Assembly (NCBI RefSeq): GCF_004798665.1
Contig: NZ_CP039292.1
Location: 3,038,001 to 3,102,000, forward strand
Length of the DNA: 64,000 bases
Direction of reading: 5' to 3'
Source: Actinomyces procaprae
GTDB taxonomy: Bacteria > Actinomycetota > Actinomycetes > Actinomycetales > Actinomycetaceae
The notes beneath the pieces were generated by a model. The model did no database searches. It saw only the letters and a list, made by a program, of their open reading frames with translations, and was not told the DNA's origin. Positions within the stretch are counted from its first letter, which is position 1. The number at the start of each line of letters is the position of its first letter. Position numbers and translations under genes: made by a program. This document shows, one piece after another, positions 47,288-60,613 of the stretch.

Positions 47288-47602
47288 GGCTCTTCCGGTT
47301 TGGGGGTGTGGTGTCTCGGGCTGCGGCATGACTGCTGCCGATGTCCTGGGGCATGGGGTGGGGTGGCGTGGGGTGTCTGGTGCGCCGGCTGGGCGTTAAC
47401 AACGCTACTTAACGCTCTGCTGTATACCCCAGGGGCCTTCAGCAGACGGTTAACTGGCGTTGTTAACCCCGAAGTGGCGTTGCAGACGGCGAAGCGGCGC
47501 AGCAGACGGCGAAGCGGCGCAGCAGACCGGGAAGTGGCGCAGTAGACCGCCCCGCTCCCGGGCGCCGCCGGAGCTGTCGGCAGCCAAGTGCAGCCAGCAG
47601 CC
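47288..47602. repeat. Dispersed element B, copy 2
   Basis: Begins with the ISL3-like end GGCTCTTCCGGTTTGGGGG and matches the reverse complement of 9507-9861: same GGGCGTTAACAACGCTACTT segment and ~21-bp degenerate units such as GACGGCGAAGCGGCGCAGCA. Followed directly by a transposase remnant. Non-coding. The stretch 47146-48234 holds no intact gene. Confidence 0.65.
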
Positions 47603-47609
47603 TATCTGT

Positions 47610-48190
47610 AGGGGCAAGCCCGTCCGGTCCACCAGCAGCCCCACAATGACCTGCGGGCCCCGCCCGCCACTCCTTGAAGTACCCCACCCGCCGTAGGCGG
47701 CCTCCTTCTCCGCCCCGAAGTACAGGGTCGTCACGCCTGCAGGCACCGACTTAGGTCGCCGCAGCCGGTGACGTGCCGCAGGCAAGCGTCCGCGATCCGT
47801 TCCCGCCACTGGCGGCCCGCGCAACGGGCCAGGGACCGGAACAAGGAGCGCGGGGTCACGGCGTCAACTCCGAGCTCGCCCAGCACATCGGGGACCTGCT
47901 CCTTACCGGTTGGCTCGACCAGCCGGGCCAGCACCACCTGCCTGAACCCCTCACCCCCACCAGTGGCCTCACCCAGCCCCAGGGCCGCATACGCGCCACA
48001 CAGCACGTCCCACAGCAGGGCAGAGCGCTGCCCGACCACTACCGCCGGCGCGGCCTGGCGGGCAGCCCGAGGGGTCAGGTAGACCAGGTCCAGCACACCC
48101 TGGCCTCCCCGGATCTTCTCCCGCCCAGCCTCCACCAGGGCCGCCAGCTCCGCCTCACCCGTGCGCCGAGCCCACGTGCTCCACAATCCG
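47610..48190 (-). pseudogene. IS1634-type transposase remnant
   Basis: The minus strand encodes an N-terminal part (EAELAALVEAGREKI, LLWDVLCGAYAALGL, RQVVLARLVEPTGKEQ, LFRSLARCAGRQWRERIADA), breaks frame near 47745, then continues VTTLYFGAEKEAAYGGWG and PQVIVGLLVDRTGLPLQIG, where it merges into element B. The C-terminal half is absent. No ends recognised. Confidence 0.7.
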
Positions 48191-48234
48191 GCGCAACCTT
48201 GTCGGCGACATGCGCACGACATATCATTGACTTC

Positions 48235-48609
48235 ATGACTACTTCGGCACTGATCCAGGCACGTACGGCGCACCGTCGCACGGCGACGACGGATTGGCGC
48301 ACGATGACCAATACACTCGTCGACAACCTTGGCTCCGGCATGGTGTCCTTGATTGTGGGAGTCGCGCCGGAGACGATCACCCGATGGTCGCGAGGAACGT
48401 CCGCGAACCCCCGCGAGACCAACGAGCGCCGCATGCGGGAGACCTTCCGCATCTACCTCGAGTTGGCGGCCACGGACTCCCCACACACGGTGCGCGCGTG
48501 GTTTATGGGCTCGAACCCCGAGCTCGGGGACGACTCCCCCGCGGAGGCGCTGGCGGAGGACCGCTTCAAGGAGGTCTTCGCCGCGGCCCGATCCTTCCAG
48601 GCGCAGTAG
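48235..48609 (+). CDS. Antitoxin of a RES-Xre system (Xre/MbcA/ParS-like)
   Basis: 124 residues. The middle has a helix-turn-helix-like region (VSLIVGVAPETITRWSRGTS). The C-terminal part (AWFMGSNPELGDDSPAEAL) is the usual toxin-binding end of MbcA/ParS-type antitoxins. It lies 14 bp before a RES toxin gene. Binds and silences the toxin and probably its own promoter. A longer open frame upstream is a shadow of the transposase remnant; ATG 48235 gives the antitoxin length. Confidence 0.85.
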   Translation: MTTSALIQARTAHRRTATTDWRTMTNTLVDNLGSGMVSLIVGVAPETITRWSRGTSANPRETNERRMRETFRIYLELAATDSPHTVRAWFMGSNPELGDDSPAEALAEDRFKEVFAAARSFQAQ

Positions 48610-48623
48610 TTTCGCGGTCTACC

Positions 48624-49277
48624 GTGCTGTGCGAACCGACGGGCCCGTTGTACCGTATCGGCAGGGCAGAGGCGCCGTTCCACTTCTCCGAGATCACGCC
48701 GGAGGTCTCTGGCCTGCCGAATGCGGGCAACCGGTTCGATGTACTCGGGGGCGGCGTCATGTATGCGGCCAGCACCCCCACAGGGGCTTTCGTTGAGACG
48801 CTGCAGTCCTTTAGGCCGACGACGGCGGCGCGGGCGGCTGTAGCGCGCGACACCCCGGGATTCATGATTGCCGGATCAGTACCCCGGGACTGGCGTGAAC
48901 GACGTCGGCTTGCACGGCTTACCCTGGAGGAACCGAGCCCGTTCATTGATGTGGAGAGTTCCGACGCCTGGCCGGTATTTGAAGATGCCCTTGCCCCCGA
49001 ACTATGCAGACTCGGCATATCGCGTCTGGACATCGGCGCCGTCCGCGGTTCTGATCGGCTAGTGACTCGCCTGCTAGCACGCTGGGCGTATCTCGCCTCG
49101 CTGGCGTCCGGCGAGCCTGCGTACGGCGGTGTTCGGTACATGTCGAAGCTCGGTCCCTTCGAGTGCTGGGCAATCTTCGACGGCGTCCAGTGGAACCCTG
49201 CGGGCCAGAGCAGAATCACCAAGCAGGACGCCGCCTATCGGGAGGCCTGTGCCCTGCTGGAACTGGTGGCGCACTGA
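48624..49277 (+). CDS. RES-domain toxin
   Basis: 217 residues from GTG 48624. The fold starts with LYRIGRAEAPFHFSE (Arg of the RES name), includes NRFDVLGGGVMYAAST with the Tyr, and AFVETLQSF with the conserved Glu, and ends with CWAIFDG. RES toxins (MbcT/Res) destroy NAD+. The antitoxin is upstream. The pair sits 1 kb from the CRISPR array. Confidence 0.87.
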   Translation: MLCEPTGPLYRIGRAEAPFHFSEITPEVSGLPNAGNRFDVLGGGVMYAASTPTGAFVETLQSFRPTTAARAAVARDTPGFMIAGSVPRDWRERRRLARLTLEEPSPFIDVESSDAWPVFEDALAPELCRLGISRLDIGAVRGSDRLVTRLLARWAYLASLASGEPAYGGVRYMSKLGPFECWAIFDGVQWNPAGQSRITKQDAAYREACALLELVAH

Positions 49278-49391
49278 CCCGGCGGCAGGAGCTCCGAGAC
49301 CGACCCGGCGTGGACGCGACTTCAGGGAGCCGCCTGCGTTGCCGTTGACACCATCAGCCCGCATGCTTCCGGCCACACGCCGACCATTCCC

Positions 49392-49850
49392 GGCTGTTCG
49401 TGTTTGTGGGTGTGGTTGGTGGGGGTGGGAGTTGTCGGCTGGGGTGCGGGGTCGGGCCTTGTCGTTGACGCCCGCGTCGCCGGGTGCGGGCCGGCCGGGG
49501 CGCCGGGCGTGTTTTCCCGGGTGGGATCTGGCGCGTAGGCCGGCGCGGGGCCTGACGGTTCGTACCTTTGGCTGACGGTTCGGCACATAGCGCCGACGAT
49601 TCGTACCTTCCGGCGACGGTTCGGCACCCAGGGGTACGTACCGTCGCCGGAAGGTACGAATCGTTGACCAGAAGGTACGAACCGTCGCGTGAACGTACGA
49701 ATCGCCGGCCGGAGGGCGTGAGCTGCCGGGCGAGCATCCGAGCCCCTCCCACCCCAACCGCCGCACTCCGGAGGGACCCGCCGGGACGTCCACAACGTCC
49801 ACCACCAGGCCCTCACCTGCACACCACCACACCCTCAAACGCAAAGAGCC
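49392..49850. mobile_element. MITE-like element with ISL3-type ends
   Basis: 459 bp without a gene. Left end GGCTGTTCGTGTTTGTGGGT and right end (minus strand) GGCTCTTTGCGTTTGAGGGT resemble the ISL3 terminal repeats at 24150/26775. Flanks CCATTCCC and GCATTCCC are a 7-of-8 target duplication of ISL3 length. Inside is a hairpin with 22-bp perfect arms (49599-49620, 49640-49661). Confidence 0.75.
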
Positions 49851-49974
49851 GCATTCCCTCCGGCGGCAGCACCGTCCGAACGGCCGTGGTGACGCACCGG
49901 ACATCACCGATCTTCCCTGTTTGGGCGGTGTTCCTGCGGTTCCCGTGTTCGGACTGCCTGAGAGCGACTCCCGG

Positions 49975-50300
49975 ACAGTCCATTCGACGCCGACGACCGG
50001 CAAACACACCCGGGCGTGCCAGGCCTACTACCACTAAGGCCTCGCACATCCGACTACGACCGCTTACGCCCGAGGACGACCAGCGCCCGGCGAAAACGTC
50101 CTCGTGCGCCCCAGTCCCTCACGAACGTGGAGGGACCGGGGATCACGATGACGTTCTCGGCAGCTTGGCACTGCCCGAGTACGACCCCATCGACCCGAAC
50201 ACGCCCGCACCCGCCCGAACACGACCACCGCAGCACAGCCTGGCCAAAACCAGCACGCCCCCAAACGTCGATAGCCCGAAACACACCACAGGCGGCCGTC
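49975..50300. repeat. Dispersed hairpin element, copy 2, abutting the CRISPR array
   Basis: Reverse-complement relative of 9030-9345. The core has the hairpin GTCCCTC (50114-50120) and GAGGGAC (50130-50136) around ACGAACGTG; degenerate ~20-bp units (CGAACACGCCC types) surround it. It ends within about 10 bp of the terminal CRISPR repeat. The stretch 49278-50306 holds no gene. Confidence 0.6.
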
Positions 50301-50306
50301 CGCCGC

Positions 50307-52745
50307 GCCCAAATGCACCTGAAGGTGCGAGGTGCTTCCTGACCCTCACCTACGTCCTAGCAACACCCTTTCTGGGGCTGTCTTAATGCACCTGAAGGTG
50401 CGAGGTGCTTCCTGACCTGGTCACGCTCCTCGCATACCTGCTGGAGCGCGGGTCTTAATGCACCTGAAGGTGCGAGGTGCTTCCTGACGCATACGCCGCT
50501 GAGACCCGAGAGGTCAATCGGAGGAGTCTTAATGCACCTGAAGGTGCGAGGTGCTTCCTGACTTTTTGAGGAATAGGGCGACGCCCTTTAGTGAAGGGAT
50601 GTCTTAATGCACCTGAAGGTGCGAGGTGCTTCCTGACGTGGCGCGGGCATGGTCAGGCGGGTCCCGTACAGCGTCTTAATGCACCTGAAGGTGCGAGGTG
50701 CTTCCTGACCCCGGATCAACGTCCTCAAGGCCCTCGTATCCTTGATGTCTTAATGCACCTGAAGGTGCGAGGTGCCTCCTGACCTACTGCGCCGACTTCT
50801 GCGCAGCGTATTGCGCGTCTTAATGCACCTGAAGGTGCGAGGTGCTTCCTGACACCCGGAGGCCCCGCGCTTCATCGGCGCTGCCGACGAGTCTTAATGC
50901 ACCTGAAGGTGCGAGGTGCTTCCTGACAGGAGCGCGTGGAGTTCCGCGGCACTCCCGCCGACGTCTTAATGCACCTGAAGGTGCGAGGTGCTTCCTGACA
51001 GTGACGACTACTGGTTCATCATGCCCAGCTACGTCGGTCTTAATGCACCTGAAGGTGCGAGGTGCTTCCTGACGAGAGCTGCACTGCGTGTCGGACGAAA
51101 TTCGCTAGTCTTAATGCACCTGAAGGTGCGAGGTGCTTCCTGACCGACACAGGCAGAGATGCCGGGAAAGCCATCAGGCTGTCTTAATGCACCTGAAGGT
51201 GCGAGGTGCTTCCTGACCCCCGCCCAAGGAGGAGGCAAACAATGCCGGCCAGGTGTCTTAATGCACCTGAAGGTGCGAGGTGCTTCCTGACCGTACCTTA
51301 GCAGCATGATTGCTGTAGCGTTCCTGGGTCTTAATGCACCTGAAGGTGCGAGGTGCTTCCTGACAACACCCTTCTTCCAGCGCTAGCCCTGCTGGCGGGT
51401 CTTAATGCACCTGAAGGTGCGAGGTGCTTCCTGACACAAGGGGAGGTGAGTGAAATGAGCCAGGCCCAGCGTCTTAATGCACCTGAAGGTGCGAGGTGCT
51501 TCCTGACGCGAGGGTCTCTGGGTGACCGGGGCAGTGCTCGTCGTCTTAATGCACCTGAAGGTGCGAGGTGCTTCCTGACTTCCGTAACTTCCTATCGTAG
51601 AGTGTCTAGTTGCAGGGTCTTAATGCACCTGAAGGTGCGAGGTGCTTCCTGACACGAGACATTGCAGGCTAGGCCCCTGCGCCGCAGTCGTCTTAATGCA
51701 CCTGAAGGTGCGAGGTGCTTCCTGACGAGCGAGCCGAGCGAGTTCGTCGTTACCCCCCAGGGGTCTTAATGCACCTGAAGGTGCGAGGTGCTTCCTGACA
51801 GGAGGTGACCTCTCGGCGCAAGGCCCGCCGCGCCGTCTTAATGCACCTGAAGGTGCGAGGTGCTTCCTGACGCACTCGCGATTGTCGTACTCCCGGCCGT
51901 GCTGGGAGTCTTAATGCACCTGAAGGTGCGAGGTGCTTCCTGACGATTTACCGCGGGCAGCTCGACGGCGTCACCAACGCGTCTTAACGCACCTGAAGGT
52001 GCGAGGTGCTTCCTGACGTGCTAACCGCGTGCGTCTTCGTCTTCATTGTATCCGTCTTAATGCACCTGAAGGTGCGAGGTGCTTCCTGACCCCCAAGGGG
52101 GCGACGATGCGTAACAGAAAATTAATAGTCTTAATGCACCTGAAGGTGCGAGGTGCTTCCTGACCGCATACCGCGAGCGGGCTACTGGTGAGTGGGAGGA
52201 GTCTTAATGCACCTGAAGGTGCGAGGTGCTTCCTGACGGGCTATCGCCCTTTAACACCGCCGCGACCGGCACGTCTTAATGCACCTGAAGGTGCGAGGTG
52301 CTTCCTGACCCGAGAAGACCGGGTGGCTAAGGCGGCTGCCCGCAAGTCTTAATGCACCTGAAGGTGCGAGGTGCTTCCTGACACCGAGACCGGCACCGAG
52401 GCGGAGGAAGTCGACGGTCTTAATGCACCTGAAGGTGCGAGGTGCTTCCTGACTCGTGTTGACCGATAAGAGCAACCCTAGCGTCGTCGTCTTAATGCAC
52501 CTGAAGGTGCGAGGTGCTTCCTGACTGGCGTTTGGGGCCTACCATAACCGGTGGACTACAGTCTTAATGCACCTGAAGGTGCGAGGTGCTTCCTGACCCA
52601 GTACTTCGATGCTGGCTACTACGCTACCACCTACGTCTTAATGCACCTGAAGGTGCGAGGTGCTTCCTGACGGGGCGGTGACGCCCCGTGGACTTCGTAA
52701 CATGCCCTGTCTTAATGCACCTGAAGGTGCGAGGTGCTTCCTGAC
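50307..52745 (-). CRISPR. CRISPR array: 34 repeats of 37 bp, 33 spacers of 33-38 bp
   Basis: Read on the plus strand each repeat starts GTCTTAATGCACCTGAAGGT and ends with GCGAGGTGCTTCCTGAC. The first copy (50307-50343) has three changes in its first five bases; copies at 50747 and 51981 have one change each; nearly all others are identical. The palindrome GCACC-TGAA-GGTGC lies near one end; on the minus strand it is followed by exactly eight bases, ATTAAGAC, like the ATTGAAAC-type 5' handle of crRNAs. With the degenerate terminal repeat at the low-coordinate end, this says transcription runs on the minus strand, with the leader at 52746-53133. Repeat starts: 50307, 50380, 50452, 50526 ... 52635, 52709. 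Confidence 0.97.
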
Positions 52746-53133
52746 CCCCTACCCCTGGAAACCGCGCCGTTCCGCCACTTCCAGAGGCGAGATCGCCACC
52801 GACCCCACAAGCACCCCACGGGACCGACTGACACCACCCCAAAACTACCACCTTTCGTTGGAAACAAGCCAAGCGCCACCGACGCCCCTCCAGACCCCTC
52901 CAGCCACCAACTTTCAACGAAGTCATGCGGAAAAGTCGGGGTCCAAACGTACCAATCTTTGTACCGTAGACCGAATTGTGACCTCCCGGCGCACGCCACA
53001 CCAGATACGCACGCCTCACAGACACCAGCTGTCACACGCGACACACGCCCTTCGGGGTCGACGCCACGCCCCGGAGGAACCGCTCGCCCGCGCCTGCTCC
53101 CAGCAACACCGCACGGACGTCCCACGCCTACGA
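52746..53133 (-). promoter_or_regulatory. Probable CRISPR leader
   Basis: 388 bp between the array and the end of the effector operon, no gene supported. It is somewhat less GC-rich at 52840-53000 (minus-strand features such as TTGGCTTGTTTCC and TAGTTT, and GGTACAAAGATTGGTACG). It would hold the array promoter if transcription is on the minus strand. Confidence 0.5.
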
Positions 53134-55591
53134 TCATCCCTCAATCTCCCGCAGCAACTGCGCGAACCTGGAGAACCAGGACGCGCTGAGCCCCAGCGCG
53201 CCGAACTTGTCTTGACTCTTGCCGCAGTCTTTCTCCTCGTTCCTGGCATCGCTTTCCGCCCCCGCCTTGGCGTCACGCTCCAAGCGCGCGATAAGCGCAT
53301 CCAGCAACTCTGCGAAGGTTAATCCCTCGGGAGCGTCCACCCGCAGATCATCCAAAGCGCGATCCAGCGCCTCCTGGACGGTCGACTTTCCGTGGGTAAT
53401 CACCAGCCGGTCGCGCACCTCGTAGGGAAGACGCAGTAGATCCCCGCGCCTCAGGCAGGCCAACGCAGCTTTTGTGCCCGCGTTCCTCCGCTCGATTACC
53501 TTTTCCCTATTCAATAGCGTGTCGGGCTCCTGAAGCAGACTCTGACCCCTCTTAGCAAGGCGCCGCGCGTGCACAGCCTCTGCCGCCGCCACCACCAGCC
53601 GCGCCTGTGTCAGCCAGTCCGCTCCGTCAAGTAGGACACGCACCGTGCGCAGCACGTCCACAATCACCCCTGCATGGTCATCGAGCCTTTCCGCCTTACG
53701 TGCCTGCACGTATTCTTGACGCAGTTCCTCGCAACGCCCGGCGAGCTCGTCCATGTCTCGGTCTCCTGCGGCCAGCACCCGCAAAGCGCTGAGCAGGTTG
53801 AGGCTGCGCAGGCTGATGGCGGCGGCACGCCTCAAGGCCTCCTCGGCGTCGTTGCACAGGGCGATCCGGTGAAACTGGGAGGCCGGCTCCTTGATGCCCC
53901 GGCCCTTGTCGACGAAGGTCTGGACGAACAGCGGCACGGCGTTCACGGCACACCACTGCTGGGCCGCCTCAAGCGCGCCATAGACGGCGGGCTTCTGCCC
54001 GGTCCCAACGATCACCACCGCGCTCGGCAACCGCCTGGCCAGCACTTCGCGAAGGCACTCGCGCGCGGACCTCATGGGGTCAACGGGCTTACCATCACCG
54101 TCACGGTCCCCGCAGCCCACGAGTTCATACGCATTCTTGCGCGGCAGCCAGTGCTCGCCATCGCCGTCGATGATCACGGTCTGCGCGTTGAGTTCGGCCG
54201 CTCTCTTGGAGTCGGGATGCGTGGAGTGCAGGATCGCGAACTCGACCGGCAACCGCCCGGCGCCGTCAAGCAACGCTCCGGGAACTGCCCGCCGCAGTTC
54301 CGCAGGCGCACACCCACCCAGCACGCGCTCCGGCACCGTGGGAGACATCAGGCTGACCCCGCAATTGAATACGTAAAGAACAGGGCGTCGGCCCGGCCGC
54401 GGCACCCACTTCGGCAGTCGGTTCATGAGCGCAGGCTCGGACTCAATGCGGCCCCAATCCCCACTGCGCGGGGCCTGACCGTCATGAACCGTACTCGCTC
54501 CAATCGTGTTGAGCGATCCGGCGGAGGCCAGCCACGCCGTCGAGCCCGGGCAGGCATCTCCAAGGCAAGCGAGTTGATACTCAGCTTCGCCAATGACCGG
54601 CCCCAGCATCTTCGGCTTGCCCCTGCTGTCCACGAATGGCAGCGGCGGCCACGCCTGCCCTCCCCGCTGCTCGATGCGCCGCTTCTCCTCCTTGCACAGC
54701 TCCCAGTAACGTCGCTCCACCCAGGCCCGCAGTGCCAGGCCGGCTCCGTGGTCGGCGCGCGCCATATCGGTGGCCGCGAGCACCGCGAGCGCCCCCGCCC
54801 CCCCCTGTCCTGCCCGTCTCGAACACGATCCAGGGTGGCGGTGAGCCGCGCCGTCTCCTCCAGTGCCTCCTCCGAAATGGGCAACGCCGCCCCCTCGCTC
54901 GCGGCCCATTCCGTAGCCTGCAGGGTATAGCCCAGTGAGCGCAGCCAGTAGAACGGAGCCGCCCGGTTCGGGCTGCGGTCCAGGAACATGGCCCGGTCCC
55001 CGCCCTCCTCCGGGGCGACCGCGAGCCTCCACTTCAGGCCCATCTGGTCCGCCAGCCCCATGGCCGCGAACACAACGGCGGTCGCCCCTGCGATACCGGA
55101 GACGATGACCTCACCGTCCGCGATCCCCGCATCGCCGTCCAGCCACCGGCGCAGCTCGTCGATGCACTTCTGCTCACGCAGATCCCCGTTCGCGTAAGCC
55201 TCGACCACCAGCGGAAACCCGAAGTGCTCCTCCAGCCCGGCCTTCACGTCCGGGTAGTTGCAGGCATCCTCCAGCAGCGTCGCGACGGCGTCGGTCTCGG
55301 TGCCCGCGCGACCATTGGCCGTGCCCAGCAGGATCACGCGCACGACGGCGTTCGCGCCGCGCAGCGCCTCCAGCACCAGCGCCAGCGGGGTGTGTGCGAA
55401 GCGACCCGGGCGCCCGCGCTCACCCGGGGGCGTATTCAGCAGTCGGTCGCGCAGAACGTCGGCGTCGGCCTCATCGAGCTGCTGCCGCAGTCGCCTCAGC
55501 TTGACGTCCTGGACTATCAGGCGCTCCTCAGGACGGAGCTTCACGATGTCATTACCGAGGTCTCCCTGGCCGACCGGGTGAATGATGGTGA

Positions 55592-55595
<4 letters not shown>
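53134..55595 (-). CDS. Tandem CARF-HEPN effector (Csm6-like), second paralogue, out of frame at a G8 tract
   Basis: Two frames, 55595 to about 54800 and then to 53134, are joined by adding one base in the run of eight C (54798-54805, plus strand; G8 in the coding sense). Repaired length is 820 residues, colinear with the protein at 57984-60368. N-terminal CARF-like part: VVRVILLGTANGRAGTETD and VSGIAGATAVVFAAMGLADQ (like the GGTK loop of CARF domains). Middle block with AWLASAGSLN and STVHDGQAP. Second CARF-like part: VVIVGTGQKPAVYGALEAAQ and NAVPLFVQTFVDKG. C-terminal helical HEPN-like part with Arg728-Asp-x5-His735 (EVRDRLVITHG). Its start overlaps the membrane protein's stop (ATGA). Function by analogy: cyclic-nucleotide-activated RNase. 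Confidence 0.7.
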
Positions 55596-60368
<4,773 letters not shown>

Positions 60369-60613
60369 GTCAGGTCCTCTCTGACCGTGTGGTGGGGTCG
60401 CATTGGTGCTGGGCGCACCGCCGCGGGCAGGGCAGGGCGCAGCCTCCCCGAGTCTGCACCCGACCGCTGCGTTCCGTCAGCCGAACGGAGGATGAACTAT
60501 CGGGTCTGAGACTCCTCACCCAAAACCGTGTTGCTACTCACGTCGACGTGGCAGACTACACGCGTCCTGGCATCCGCCCCCGTCCCACCCCGTCCCACCC
60601 CGAGAGGATCCCC
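60369..60613. promoter_or_regulatory. Divergent promoter region between effector operon and cas10
   Basis: 245 bp without a gene. It must hold promoters for both operons. On the plus strand TTGCTA (60531-60536) followed 17 bp later by GACTAC is a weak candidate. No obvious operator palindrome. Confidence 0.5.

Noticed and set aside
47773..48234. N-terminal extension of the antitoxin frame
   Set aside because: It is the antisense shadow of the IS1634-type remnant; antitoxins of this family are about 120-150 residues.
50591..51652. Open frames through the CRISPR array with recurring LNAPEGARCFLT
   Set aside because: Translation of the 37-bp repeat; not proteins.
52624..53025. Minus-strand open frame between the array and the effector operon
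   Set aside because: It includes CRISPR repeat translation and has no conserved sequence; treated as leader.
60389..60613. Upstream extension of Cas10 to 60389 as a missing HD domain
   Set aside because: Only 75 low-complexity codons, no His-Asp motif; too short for HD.
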